Assembly (NCBI GenBank): GCA_002428485.1
Contig: DIWM01000036.1
Span: 6,441 to 70,440, forward strand
Reading direction: 5' to 3'
Source of the DNA: Deltaproteobacteria bacterium UBA6106
Lineage (GTDB): Bacteria > Desulfobacterota > Syntrophorhabdia > Syntrophorhabdales > Syntrophorhabdaceae
DNA: 64,000 nucleotides
In this document: positions 36,256 to 45,278 of the stretch, piece by piece
Numbering within the stretch: position 1 is the first letter of the stretch
Layout: each line of letters begins with the position of its first letter
Notes under the pieces: model-generated
The model's input: only the letters and a program-made list of their open reading frames with translations
The model's database searches: none
Told to the model about the DNA's origin: nothing
Position numbers and translations under genes: made by a program

Positions 36256-37028
36256 TCCACCTCTTGCTCAAGGGCGTAAAGGATCTGTTCCACCTCTGCT
36301 TTTATCCTCGGGTCCGTATCATAGGGAGATACGCCCTTTTTATCCGCATCCGCCACCTTTTCGTTGTACCCTATATCACCAAGGTACGGGAGGTCTTTCA
36401 GGCTTTCCCTGATCAGCGATCTGTCGGCCTCGTCCATGATCTTGTTCCCGACTATATAGACCCGTTTAATGTTCAGGTCCTCCGACAGCCTTTTCACCTG
36501 GTAGGCGGTCTGAAAGCTTCTTCGTCCCGGCTCAACAACAACGATCAACGCATCTATATATTCCGTTGTCCCTCTTCCGAGATGTTCGAGGCCGGCCTCC
36601 ATGTCGACGATCACATACTCGTCCCTCTCGATCATCACATAGGCCATGAGGCTTCGCAGGAGCGCGTTCTCCGCGCAGAAACAACCGCCTCCGCCCTGGG
36701 GGATGTTGCCCAGCAGGATCAGTCTTACACCGTCCTTTTCTACAGAATACGTTTCAGGTATATCATCGACCCTTGGGTTCAGCTGGAAGAATGCCCCGTA
36801 TGTCCCTTTCTTCGCACCTGTCCTTTCCTCTATGAACTCTTTCATCTGCGCCAGGGGCTGAAGGGTCTTCATCTGTTCTTCGTCGATACCGATGGCGCTT
36901 GCGAGGTTCGAATCCGGGTCAGCGTCAATGGCAATAACCTTGTACCCTCTTTTCCCGAGGATCCGCGCCATCACACCTGCCAGCGTCGTCTTTCCCACCC
37001 CTCCCTTTCCTGAAATGGCTATCTTCAT
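36252..37028 (-). CDS. CooC-like nickel-insertion ATPase (MinD/ParA superfamily)
   Basis: 258 residues. The deviant Walker A GKGGVGKTTLAG (7-18) with signature Lys, DADPDSNLASAIG, and the CXC pair in GGCFCAEN (C116, C118), which in CooC binds Ni(II) at the dimer interface, are all present. CooC matures carbon monoxide dehydrogenase or acetyl-CoA synthase; no such enzyme is in this window, so its target must lie elsewhere. It is sandwiched between plsC (coupled by ATGA) and the K+ channel gene 17 bases upstream. Confidence 0.88.
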   Translation of the reverse strand: MKIAISGKGGVGKTTLAGVMARILGKRGYKVIAIDADPDSNLASAIGIDEEQMKTLQPLAQMKEFIEERTGAKKGTYGAFFQLNPRVDDIPETYSVEKDGVRLILLGNIPQGGGGCFCAENALLRSLMAYVMIERDEYVIVDMEAGLEHLGRGTTEYIDALIVVVEPGRRSFQTAYQVKRLSEDLNIKRVYIVGNKIMDEADRSLIRESLKDLPYLGDIGYNEKVADADKKGVSPYDTDPRIKAEVEQILYALEQEVE

Positions 37029-37045
37029 GCGAATAGTTTACCTTA

Positions 37046-38071
37046 TTAAGATTCACCGCAAACATGGCGCCGCAGAATCTCCTTCTCCTCCGGTGTCGCG
37101 ATAACGATCAGTTTCATATCTTTTTCGATAATCGTATCGGGGTAAGGATTGTATATCCACTCCCCGTTTGATTTGCGCGCCGAGATCACCATGATGTTGC
37201 CTATCATCTTGAAATCAATCTCCTTCACCGCCTTTCCAAGATAAGACGAATTTTTGGTGATATGCACCTCCTCAACGCGTATCGGCGATTCCTTGTCCCG
37301 GAGCATCATGTCAAGGAAAGATGTCACGTGAGGCCTTATCATCTCTGATGCCATCCGTAATCCGCCGATAAAGTTGAGGGCAACAACATTATCAGCTCCT
37401 GCCCTCCGAAGCTTATCGGTATTCTTCGTATCATTGCACCGCGCAACGATCCTCAACTTGGGATTCAGCTGCCGGGCAGTGAGAACAATGACGATGTTGT
37501 CATTGTCAGAATCCGTCGTGGCAAAGAGGCCGTACGCCTTTTCGATCATTGCCTGCCAGAGAACCTCGTTTTCAGTGGCATCGCCTACAAGGAGGTCAAC
37601 GTTCAGATCGTGCAGCTTCAGCAGTTCCTGTTTGGATTCATCGGTATCGATGGCAACAAGCTGACGCTTCGTAATAAACAGCTCATGGGTGACATAAAGT
37701 CCCACCATCCCTATGCCGCATATGATATAGTGGTCTTTCATCTTCGCTATGCGTTTCTCCATGGTTCTCCTCCTGAAGACCTTTTTCAGTTCCCCTTCGA
37801 TGATATACGCAGCCAGCGTCGTGAAGAGATAGGCAATGGCACCCGCACCGATAAATACGAAAATGATCGTAAAAAGCTTGCCGTATGGTTTATCATCGAG
37901 GCCGATAACATCCCCATAGCCGACAGTGGTAATCGTTATGGCTGTCATGTAAAGGGCATCGAGGAAGCTCTTGCTTTCGCCGCCGATAAGCTTAAAACCG
38001 ACAGTGCCGATGGCTATGATGACAACAATTATTATAAGTATTTGCTGGAGCTTCTTCGGGATGATCTTCAT
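37046..38071 (-). CDS. Two-helix potassium channel with RCK/TrkA domains
   Basis: 341 residues. Membrane helix LQQILIIIVVIIAIGTVGF, pore loop with selectivity filter TTVGYGD (48-54), second helix FTIIFVFIGAGAIAYLFTTL, then an RCK-N (TrkA-N) NAD-type Rossmann domain starting HYIICGIGMVGLYV (~113) and a C-terminal TrkA-C domain (VEEVHITKNSSYLGKAVKE). It is MthK-like in layout and should gate K+ flux with ligand or redox state. It is first of the minus-strand run channel-cooC-plsC-ftsK-lolA-recO. Confidence 0.9.
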   Translation of the reverse strand: MKIIPKKLQQILIIIVVIIAIGTVGFKLIGGESKSFLDALYMTAITITTVGYGDVIGLDDKPYGKLFTIIFVFIGAGAIAYLFTTLAAYIIEGELKKVFRRRTMEKRIAKMKDHYIICGIGMVGLYVTHELFITKRQLVAIDTDESKQELLKLHDLNVDLLVGDATENEVLWQAMIEKAYGLFATTDSDNDNIVIVLTARQLNPKLRIVARCNDTKNTDKLRRAGADNVVALNFIGGLRMASEMIRPHVTSFLDMMLRDKESPIRVEEVHITKNSSYLGKAVKEIDFKMIGNIMVISARKSNGEWIYNPYPDTIIEKDMKLIVIATPEEKEILRRHVCGES

Positions 38072-38145
38072 ATATGTTGTTACCCATTATAACATGGAAC
38101 CGGCCTTAATATAAACGCTGAAATATTATTTAAGGCTGACCGAGG

Positions 38146-38174
38146 TTGACTTAGAAGGCAAGCTGTCTTAATTT
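38146..38174 (+). promoter_or_regulatory. Putative htpG promoter
   Basis: TTGACT (38146-38151), a 17-base spacer and TAATTT (38169-38174), about 80 bases before htpG. The same -10 hexamer and spacing occur at hrcA, the other heat-shock locus here. Confidence 0.55.
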
Positions 38175-38252
38175 ATTGAAAAACATTCAGCACATGATAC
38201 ACGGCTGCTCCATGTGTATTCTCATAAAAAAATTGTTTGAGGTGGAATGACT

Positions 38253-40166
38253 ATGAGCCTTGAGAGATTAGAATTTAAGACAGAAGTCCGGCAATTGCTT
38301 GATCTCATGATCCATTCGCTTTATTCGCATAAGGAGGTATTTCTCAGAGAGCTCATCTCGAACGCCTCCGACGCGATCGACCGTGCGCGCTATGAATCCC
38401 TGACAAACAGCGCTATCCTCGAGAATGAAAGCGGGTGGAAGATAAAGATCACCGCTGACAGGGAAAGGGGTACGCTGACAATAAGCGATAACGGTATCGG
38501 CATGACGAAGGAAGAGATCGTTGAGGCCCTCGGGACCATCGCCCATTCGGGAACAAAAGAATTCCTCGCAGCCCTTCAGAGCAAGGCAATTAAGGATAAT
38601 CCCGAGCTTATCGGTCAGTTTGGGGTCGGTTTCTACTCGTCTTTCATGGTCGCCAATAAGATCACCGTTCTTTCAAGAAGGGCCGGGCAACAGGGCGCAG
38701 GCGGCGTAAAGTGGGAATCAACCGGTGACGGATCTTTCACTGTCGAGGACATGGAAAAAGAGCGGAGAGGCACCGATGTCATCCTTGAACTCAGGGAAGA
38801 AGAGAAAAAATATCTTGATGAATGGCAGATCCGGAGCATCATAAAGAAATACTCTGACTTTATTGAGCACCCCATAGTCATGGATGTGGAAAAAGAGCAG
38901 GAAAGCACGCTCCAAAAGGGCGAGAAGGTCACAATAAAGGAAGAAGAGACCCTTAACTCGATGAAGGCCATCTGGCTCAGGGATCGGTCAGAAGTATCGG
39001 AAGAGGAATATAACCAATTCTACCAGCATATATCGCACGATTCCGCGAACCCCGCAAGGGTCATCCATTACAAGGCGGAGGGCACCTCGGAGTTTACGGC
39101 GCTCCTCTATATCCCCTCGCATGCGCCGTACGATATCCTCTTCAGGGACTACAAGATAGGCCCCACGCTTTATGTAAAGCGCGTTCAGATCATGGACCAC
39201 TGTGAGGAACTTATCCCTCACTATCTCCGTTTCGTAAAAGGGGTGGTAGACTCGACTGACCTTCCCCTCAACGTTTCCAGGGAGATCCTCCAGCACAACA
39301 GGCAGGTTGAGATCATACGTACAAACATAGCAAAAAAGATCCTCGATACGCTCGGAGACATGAAAAAGGAGCAATACGGAGACTATGTCAAGGTTTACAA
39401 CGAGTTCGGCAGGGTCCTTAAAGAGGGGCTCCATTATGATTTTATCCGGAGAGAGGCCATAGCAGACCTTTTCCTTTTTCCTTCAACAAAAACCGGGGAG
39501 GGCGCATTGAGGTCTCTCGAAGATTATATCAATGACATGCAGGCGGAGCAGGAAGCGATATACTATATTATCGGGACATCGCTTGCAGAGGCCCTGCATT
39601 CACCCTACCTCGAGACATTCAGGGGCAAAGGGTATGAGGTCCTCGTCATGCTCGACGATATCGATGATCTCGTCCTGAGCGGCTTCGAATACAAGGGTAA
39701 AAGGATGAAGTCCATCACAAAGGGGGATGTTGACCTCGATAAAACGGAAAAAACAGAAAAAGAGGCGACACAAAAACAATATGCGGGACTGATGGATCTC
39801 ATGAAAGATACGTTGAAAGACGATGTAAAGGACGTAAGGCTCTCCGGCCGTTTAACCGATTCGGCCTGCTGCCTCGTTACCGATGAAGGGGATCTGGACC
39901 CGCAAGTGGAAAAACTTCTCAAGGCTATGGGCCAGGAGGTTCCTTTGAAAAAGCGGATCCTCGAGATCAACCCCTCGCACCCGCTTTTTGCCGCCATGAA
40001 GGAGACCTTCGAAAAAGACGCGAAGAACGCAACGCTCCATGATTTTATAAGGCTCCTTTACGATCAGGCACTTATTCTTGAAGGATCAAAGCCAAAAGAC
40101 CCCGCGGCGTTTTCTAAAACAATCGCAAAACTGATGGCGGAGAATATAGAGAAAATCAGCTCATAG
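38253..40166 (+). CDS. htpG: Chaperone HtpG (Hsp90 family)
   Basis: 637 residues. N-terminal GHKL ATPase motifs: LRELISNASDAIDRARYE, SDNGIGMTKEEI, IGQFGVGFYSSFMVA. The middle domain includes LPLNVSREILQHN with the catalytic arginine region. It remodels client proteins under stress. GAGGTGG lies seven bases from ATG 38253 but almost touches ATG 38247, so I prefer the later start. It stands alone on the plus strand and converges on dnaJ across a 270-base repeat-rich spacer. Confidence 0.96.
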   Translation: MSLERLEFKTEVRQLLDLMIHSLYSHKEVFLRELISNASDAIDRARYESLTNSAILENESGWKIKITADRERGTLTISDNGIGMTKEEIVEALGTIAHSGTKEFLAALQSKAIKDNPELIGQFGVGFYSSFMVANKITVLSRRAGQQGAGGVKWESTGDGSFTVEDMEKERRGTDVILELREEEKKYLDEWQIRSIIKKYSDFIEHPIVMDVEKEQESTLQKGEKVTIKEEETLNSMKAIWLRDRSEVSEEEYNQFYQHISHDSANPARVIHYKAEGTSEFTALLYIPSHAPYDILFRDYKIGPTLYVKRVQIMDHCEELIPHYLRFVKGVVDSTDLPLNVSREILQHNRQVEIIRTNIAKKILDTLGDMKKEQYGDYVKVYNEFGRVLKEGLHYDFIRREAIADLFLFPSTKTGEGALRSLEDYINDMQAEQEAIYYIIGTSLAEALHSPYLETFRGKGYEVLVMLDDIDDLVLSGFEYKGKRMKSITKGDVDLDKTEKTEKEATQKQYAGLMDLMKDTLKDDVKDVRLSGRLTDSACCLVTDEGDLDPQVEKLLKAMGQEVPLKKRILEINPSHPLFAAMKETFEKDAKNATLHDFIRLLYDQALILEGSKPKDPAAFSKTIAKLMAENIEKISS

Positions 40167-40170
40167 TTCA

Positions 40171-40432
40171 TAGAAAACCGTATATCGTCGTTCGTATATC
40201 GTATATCGGGATTCTAAAAACCCGTGAGGCGTAAATCGTGAGGCGTCAGGCGTTAAAACCTCATGAAAAAGGCGCCACTGACCTGGGTATTCTGCTTTCT
40301 GCTCTTCTCACCTTCTGCTTTTCTGCTAACCTAACGCCTTACAACTGACAAGATTCTTCTTAACCTCTTACCTTTTACATTTTACAGTGTTTTCCCTCGT
40401 CGATATACGAACTACGATATACTGCCGTTTAT
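40171..40432. repeat. Repeat-filled spacer between htpG and dnaJ
   Basis: No gene is visible in this convergent spacer. It holds degenerate 7-bp arrays of the CGTATAT type (40181-40210 and again near 40398-40425) and the CGTGAGG/CGTAAAT type (40222-40252). I see no classical terminator. Confidence 0.65.
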
Positions 40433-40440
40433 GAGCCGAA

Positions 40441-41538
40441 TTACTCGAAGAATTCCATGAATTTTTCTTTGAATCCTTTGCGCGCCTTCCCGTTGTCGTC
40501 ATTCAGCTCCTTCGCGAGCTCTTCCATGAGGAGGCGCTGCCTTTCGCTCAGTTTTGAAGGGATAACCACGTTGAGGTAGACGAGCTGATCGCCCCTTCCG
40601 TACCCGTTCGACCTGGTTACGCCGAGCCCTTTGATACGGAAAACCTTGCCGGGCTGCGTGCCGGGCGGTATTGTGATGGCCGTTTCGCCCTCTATGGTAG
40701 GCACCGCAAACTCCCCCCCGAGACACAAAAGCGGGAAGCTGACATCGATCTGAACAGTAATATCATCACCGGAGCGTTCGAAGATCTGATGTTCCTTTAC
40801 CTCAAGAACCACGTACAGGTCGCCTGGGGCGGTATCGCCAAACTGCTGCATCCCTTCTCCCCGCACTTTCAACCTCATGCCGGTGTCAACGCCCGGCGGG
40901 ATCTTGACCTTAATCTTCTTCTTTGTCCTGACGCTTCCCCTGCCCTTGCAGGTCTTGCAAGGGTCTTTGATGATGTGGCCGTCACCGTTGCAATATTCGC
41001 AGGTCCTGTTTATCGTAAAAAAACCATGGCTCTGCCTGACCTGCCCTCTTCCTCCGCATTGCTTGCAGGTTACTGGCCGGTGTCCCGGTTCTATCCGTGA
41101 TCCTCCGCAGGCCGGGCATTTTTCTTCTTTAGGTATCTCTATCTCTTTTTCAATACCGAACACCGCCTCTTCGAACTCGACGGCAAGGTTGTAGCGAAGG
41201 TCCTGTCCTTTCCTTTCCCGCTGCCTGGGAGAACCGAAAAAATCACTGAAGAGGTCGTTAAAAACGGTGTCGAAATTCCCCCTGAAACCAAAATCGAAGA
41301 TAGAGCCGGCGTCGTCAGCAGTACCAAACCTTTCATACCTGTATCGCTTCTCAGGATCGCTAAGCACGGCATATGCCTCGCTGATCTTCTTGAACATCTC
41401 TTCAGCTTCTTTATTGCCGGGATTCCTGTCCGGATGGTATTGGAGCGCAAGCTTCCGGTAAGCCTTTTTTATCTCTTCGTCTGTTGCACTCTTTGAAACA
41501 TTCAGGATTTCGTGGTAGTCTCGGTATTCTGTCCGCAT
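40441..41538 (-). CDS. dnaJ: Chaperone DnaJ
   Basis: 365 residues. J domain with the HPD motif in LQYHPDRNPGNKEAEE, a short Gly/Phe region (FDFGFRGNFDTVFNDLF), four zinc-binding CxxCxG units (CPACGGS, CKQCGGRG, CEYCNGDG, CKTCKGRG) and the C-terminal substrate domain. It stimulates DnaK. It is last of the minus-strand hrcA-grpE-dnaJ run; dnaK, which usually sits between grpE and dnaJ, is absent. Confidence 0.95.
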   Translation of the reverse strand: MRTEYRDYHEILNVSKSATDEEIKKAYRKLALQYHPDRNPGNKEAEEMFKKISEAYAVLSDPEKRYRYERFGTADDAGSIFDFGFRGNFDTVFNDLFSDFFGSPRQRERKGQDLRYNLAVEFEEAVFGIEKEIEIPKEEKCPACGGSRIEPGHRPVTCKQCGGRGQVRQSHGFFTINRTCEYCNGDGHIIKDPCKTCKGRGSVRTKKKIKVKIPPGVDTGMRLKVRGEGMQQFGDTAPGDLYVVLEVKEHQIFERSGDDITVQIDVSFPLLCLGGEFAVPTIEGETAITIPPGTQPGKVFRIKGLGVTRSNGYGRGDQLVYLNVVIPSKLSERQRLLMEELAKELNDDNGKARKGFKEKFMEFFE

Positions 41539-41552
41539 TGGTCAGCCGTATA

Positions 41553-42140
41553 TTACTGGATTTCCGGTTTTTTGGAAACAACCACCCTGGTAGGCCTCAT
41601 CAACCTGCTGTTCAGCAGGTAGCCCTTTTGAAACTCTGATATGACGGTATCAGGTTCCACATCCTCCTTCTCTTCCTGGTAGAAGGCCTCGTGGAGATTG
41701 GGGTCGAATTTCTTACCGACTGCTTCGATCCTGGTAACACCTGCCTTCTCAAGCACCTTGAGAAATTCATTGAAGGTTATTCTGACCCCTTCGTAAACCC
41801 CTTTGTAATCTTCCGTTTTTGCCGTATGGTCCAGGGCCATCTCAAGGTTGTCCAGCACAGGCAGCAGTTCCTTTATCAGGACTTCATTGCCAAATTTCAA
41901 TGTATCCTGCTTTTCTTTTATTTTGAGCTTCTTGTAATTTTCAAACTCGGCCTGTATGTAAAGCATCTTTTCCTGAAGCGACTTTATAACCTCTTCCTTC
42001 TCCGCAAGCATCCTCTTCAGGTCCTCCGTCGCGTCATCCTTCTTCTTTTTTTTCTTATGCTCTTCGTGCCTGGCGATCTCCTGTCCTTCTTCTTTTTCTT
42101 CAGTCGCTTCGCCAGTATTCCTTTTTTCTTTTTCTTCCAT
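41553..42140 (-). CDS. grpE: Nucleotide exchange factor GrpE
   Basis: 195 residues. A charged, lysine/glutamate-rich N-terminal tail (HEEHKKKKKKDD-like) leads to the long dimer coiled coil (LQEKMLYIQAEFENYKKLKIKEK), then the GrpE core with ELLPVLDNLEMALDH and a beta domain ending LNSRLMRPTRVVVSKK. It resets DnaK by releasing ADP. It begins ten bases after hrcA and is 14 bases upstream of dnaJ. Confidence 0.94.
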   Translation of the reverse strand: MEEKEKRNTGEATEEKEEGQEIARHEEHKKKKKKDDATEDLKRMLAEKEEVIKSLQEKMLYIQAEFENYKKLKIKEKQDTLKFGNEVLIKELLPVLDNLEMALDHTAKTEDYKGVYEGVRITFNEFLKVLEKAGVTRIEAVGKKFDPNLHEAFYQEEKEDVEPDTVISEFQKGYLLNSRLMRPTRVVVSKKPEIQ

Positions 42141-42149
42141 GTTCTTCCT

Positions 42150-43181
42150 CTACATCATTCTTAAGATATCGGTAACCGTCTTCGCGGTATAATTGACGAT
42201 CGGTATTATTCTTGAATAATTCATCCTGATCGGGCCTATCACGCCGAGGAAACCGTAGCTGTCTTCGCCGACCTGGTAGGGCGAGGAGATAATGCTCATC
42301 CCGCGCATTTCTTTCATATCATTCTCATGACCCATGATAATGCTAATGCCATCCTCCCGGAGGCAACTATCCAGTAATTTTATAAGTTTTTCTTTCTTCT
42401 CCAGAGTCTGAAAAAGCTCTTTCAATCTTTCGAGGTCGGAAAATTCCGGTACGCCTATCATTTTCGACGTCCCTTCTATGTAAACTTCCCGCTTGTTCTT
42501 TTCATCAATGATCGCATCGAGGGTATCGCGGATCTTTGCGTAGAGGTTATTGAATATCTCCTTGTCCTGCCTCACGTCACCCAGTATGCCGTCCCTCAGG
42601 ACGTAGAACGGAACTCCGCTGAACTTTTCGTTCATATACCATTTCATCTCGTTCAGAACATTAATACCCAGCTCCTCATCGCTATGTACGATCCTCTTAT
42701 GGAGCATACCGGAAGAGGTTATAAAGACAATAAGTATCGTATACTTCGATAATTTGACGAATTCAACCTCTTTAAAGAGCATCGTGTTCACTTTTGGCTC
42801 GATTACGATGCTTGTATATTGTGATATGGACGCGAGCGTCTTCGACGCATCTTCTATAATCTCCTCAACGTAGGAGTAGCGGGGCCGGGCAAACGATTCC
42901 AGAACTTTCAGCTCCTTTTTACCGGGAACCATCAGCGACGACAGGCTATTTACGTAATATCTGAAGGCCTTGTGCGTCGGTACGCGCCCTGCCACGGCAT
43001 GGGGCTTATAAAGAAAACCGAGCTCCTCGAGATCGCTCATGATATTCCTTATCGTCGCAGAGCTGACCTTGTTCTTCATTCTCTTCGATATCGTCCTTGA
43101 GCCTATCGGTTCGGCAGCGGTTATGTAATTATCCATAATAAGATCAAGAATCTTGTTTTGTCGTTCTGTCAGAATATCCAT
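42150..43181 (-). CDS. hrcA: Heat-inducible transcription repressor HrcA
   Basis: 343 residues. N-terminal winged helix (LTERQNKILDLIMDNYITAAEPIGSR region, then SSATIRNIMSDLEELGFL) followed by the HrcA GAF-like and dimer domains (FVTSSGMLHKRIVHSD-like, PYQVGEDSYGFLGVIGP). It represses chaperone genes at CIRCE sites; I find no clear CIRCE inverted repeat upstream of hrcA or htpG. ATG 43181 is chosen because the frame's upstream start at 43235 would fall inside the apparent promoter. It heads the hrcA-grpE-dnaJ operon. Confidence 0.93.
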   Translation of the reverse strand: MDILTERQNKILDLIMDNYITAAEPIGSRTISKRMKNKVSSATIRNIMSDLEELGFLYKPHAVAGRVPTHKAFRYYVNSLSSLMVPGKKELKVLESFARPRYSYVEEIIEDASKTLASISQYTSIVIEPKVNTMLFKEVEFVKLSKYTILIVFITSSGMLHKRIVHSDEELGINVLNEMKWYMNEKFSGVPFYVLRDGILGDVRQDKEIFNNLYAKIRDTLDAIIDEKNKREVYIEGTSKMIGVPEFSDLERLKELFQTLEKKEKLIKLLDSCLREDGISIIMGHENDMKEMRGMSIISSPYQVGEDSYGFLGVIGPIRMNYSRIIPIVNYTAKTVTDILRMM

Positions 43182-43206
43182 GGTCGCATAACCGTCTTTA
43201 TAAGAT

Positions 43207-43235
43207 AAATTAATGATATATGATACCTTTGTCAA
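43207..43235 (-). promoter_or_regulatory. Putative hrcA operon promoter
   Basis: Minus strand: TTGACA (43230-43235), a 17-base spacer and TAATTT (43207-43212), about 26 bases upstream of the hrcA ATG. A second TTGACA lies further upstream (43254-43259) without a matching -10. Confidence 0.6.
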
Positions 43236-43272
43236 GAAATGAGATGCTCAATTTGTCAAACAAGGAAAATAG

Positions 43273-43647
43273 TTAAGCGTATATCTGGAGGGTACCGGCA
43301 GCCAACCTTGTATATCCCTTTGCCTGCCTGTATTTATCAATGATGACCTGCGGTATTTGGAGGGATGCCTTGTCAATCTCATACTGGCCGGCAACATGAC
43401 GGGAACTTACATAAACAGGTCCTGCCTGGTTCGCTGTTGCGGCAGGATATTCATCGCCATCTTCGGTCACGCTGAGACCGGCTGAACTCCGGATGTCGAA
43501 TGCCATTACCTTGCATTCTGTATGCTTAAGGTCAAAACCAATAGCCTTCCCCTGAAGGGCTTTGCCGCTCTTCTGTTGCGGGACGATGTCGCCGAGCACA
43601 CGAAGTCCGCCTGGGACCCGTTCCTCTATTGCAGTGCTGATCTTCAT
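43273..43647 (-). CDS. Hypothetical protein of 124 residues
   Basis: I do not recognise this family. It is soluble, with one cysteine, no signal peptide and no membrane segment. It begins KISTAIEERVPGGLRVLGD and ends KASLQIPQVIIDKYRQAKGY plus TRLAAGTLQIYA. Regular strand-like segments (KVMAFDIRSSAGLSVTEDGD) look like a folded small protein rather than a shadow frame, and nothing competes on the other strand. A good promoter at 43673-43701 supports it. The ribosome site is weak. It lies between hrcA and the divergent PurF paralogue. Confidence 0.6.
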   Translation of the reverse strand: MKISTAIEERVPGGLRVLGDIVPQQKSGKALQGKAIGFDLKHTECKVMAFDIRSSAGLSVTEDGDEYPAATANQAGPVYVSSRHVAGQYEIDKASLQIPQVIIDKYRQAKGYTRLAAGTLQIYA

Positions 43648-43672
43648 AGTTTAGCTGATATTGTCTTACAGT

Positions 43673-43701
43673 ATATAACCGTACTTTGCGTATAAAGTCA
43701 A
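43673..43701 (-). promoter_or_regulatory. Putative promoter of the 124-residue protein
   Basis: Minus strand: TTGACT (43696-43701), a 17-base spacer and TTATAT (43673-43678), 26 bases before the ATG. Confidence 0.6.
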
Positions 43702-43877
43702 GAAAAAATTCCCGTACACTTTTATCGTGATAAAGGGTCGGTTAAAATGTTTAATGAGATGATATTGTTTTATAATAATGCTGGAGAAAATTGCAGAGAG
43801 ATTGTATCATATCAGCGTCTGGCCGATCCCTGTTTTGTCTTCGAGTGACCGGGTATCTCAATATCTAAGGAGGATCC

Positions 43878-45278
43878 ATGAGCGGCATTTTTGGCATTGT
43901 ATCGAAAAAGAATTGCGCAAGCGAACTCCTCTATGGGACGGATTACCATTCCCACATGGGAACAGAGTATGGCGGAATGGCTGTTCTGGGAGAACGTTTC
44001 CACCGGTCTATCCATGATATCAGCAAGTCCCAGTTCAAATCAAAATTTTACGAAGATTATAAGGAGATGGCAGGAAATCTGGGCATTGGTGTCATAAGCG
44101 ACCGGGATGCCCAACCGCTCATCATCGGCTCAAAATTCGGAACCTTTGCCATCGTATCGGCGGGGCTCGTGGATAATACGAAGGAACTGGCCGAGGAACT
44201 CCTTGAGCAGGGCGAGACGTTCGGTGAGATGTCAAGCGGAGGGGTCAACTCCGTGGAACTCATAGCCAAGCTGATCAATCAGGGAAAGGCGCTCATTGAC
44301 GGCATCGAAAGGCTCTATGACCGTATCACGGGGTCAGCCTCAATACTTCTCATGAAAGAGGACGGGATCTATGCGGTCAGGGACCGCCTTGGCCGGATGC
44401 CTCTCGTTGTTGGAGAGAGGGACGGAGATTATGTCATCGCCACGGAAACATGCTCCTTTCTTAACCTTGGGTACAGGATCATAAAGTATCTCGAACCCGG
44501 TGAGATCGTTCGCATAGGGAAATATGGATTAGAAGAACAGCTTTCGGGAAAGGCAAGCAACCAGATCTGCTCCTTCCTCTGGATCTATACAGGATATCCT
44601 GCTTCGAGCTACGAGGGGATCAATGTTGAGCTTGTCCGTGAGCGATCCGGGAGGTTCCTCGCGAAAAACGATGACGTGAAGGCCGATCTTGTAGCCGGGG
44701 TGCCTGATTCTGGGGTTGGCCATGCCGTCGGGTATGCTATGCAATCAGGGATACCTTTTCGGCGGCCACTCGTCAAATATACCCCCGGATACGGAAGGAG
44801 CTATACGCCGCCTTCGCAGGAGATCCGTGACCTTGTAGCAAAGATGAAGCTCATTGCGGTCAAGGATATCATCGCCGGAAACCGGATAGTCCTCTGCGAG
44901 GACTCGATCGTCCGCGGCACACAGCTTAAAAATTATACCCTGAAGAAACTCTGGGAATCAGGGGCTCAGGAGGTCCATGTCCGCCCGGCCTGCCCCCCGC
45001 TTATGTTTCCCTGTAAATTTGCCCTCTCCACACGTTCCATTGACGAGTTGGCTGCCCGGCGTGCCATACGGGAACTGGAAGGACGCGACACGGAAGATAT
45101 CGGGGATTACCTTGATGACCGGTCAGAGAAGTACCGGAAGATGGTAGATTGGATCGCGAAAGAGCTTGATGTTACAACGCTCCGGTATCAGCGGATCGAC
45201 GACATGGTTGAAGCGATCGGCCTTCCCCGGGAGAAACTCTGCCTCCACTGCTGGATCGGGGACAAAGGCAACTCATAG
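43878..45278 (+). CDS. PurF-like amidophosphoribosyltransferase paralogue with Ser in place of the catalytic Cys
   Basis: 466 residues aligned end to end with PurF: an N-terminal Ntn glutaminase-like domain and a C-terminal phosphoribosyltransferase. The N-terminus reads SGIFGIVS after the initiator Met, where active enzymes have CGxxGI; Ser replaces the nucleophile. GTDYHSHMGTEYGG stands where the usual LQHRGQE block would be. The PRPP loop is intact (CEDSIVRGTQ), and four cysteines expected for a PurF [4Fe-4S] cluster appear kept (NQICSF, FPCKF, LCLHC). AAGGAGG precedes ATG 43878. It may use free ammonia or have another role. Confidence 0.85.
   Translation: MSGIFGIVSKKNCASELLYGTDYHSHMGTEYGGMAVLGERFHRSIHDISKSQFKSKFYEDYKEMAGNLGIGVISDRDAQPLIIGSKFGTFAIVSAGLVDNTKELAEELLEQGETFGEMSSGGVNSVELIAKLINQGKALIDGIERLYDRITGSASILLMKEDGIYAVRDRLGRMPLVVGERDGDYVIATETCSFLNLGYRIIKYLEPGEIVRIGKYGLEEQLSGKASNQICSFLWIYTGYPASSYEGINVELVRERSGRFLAKNDDVKADLVAGVPDSGVGHAVGYAMQSGIPFRRPLVKYTPGYGRSYTPPSQEIRDLVAKMKLIAVKDIIAGNRIVLCEDSIVRGTQLKNYTLKKLWESGAQEVHVRPACPPLMFPCKFALSTRSIDELAARRAIRELEGRDTEDIGDYLDDRSEKYRKMVDWIAKELDVTTLRYQRIDDMVEAIGLPREKLCLHCWIGDKGNS

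Noticed and set aside
43741..43877. Purine-type riboswitch or promoter upstream of the PurF paralogue
   Set aside because: TATAAT at 43771 has no -35 partner, and I could not find the paired helices of a purine riboswitch.
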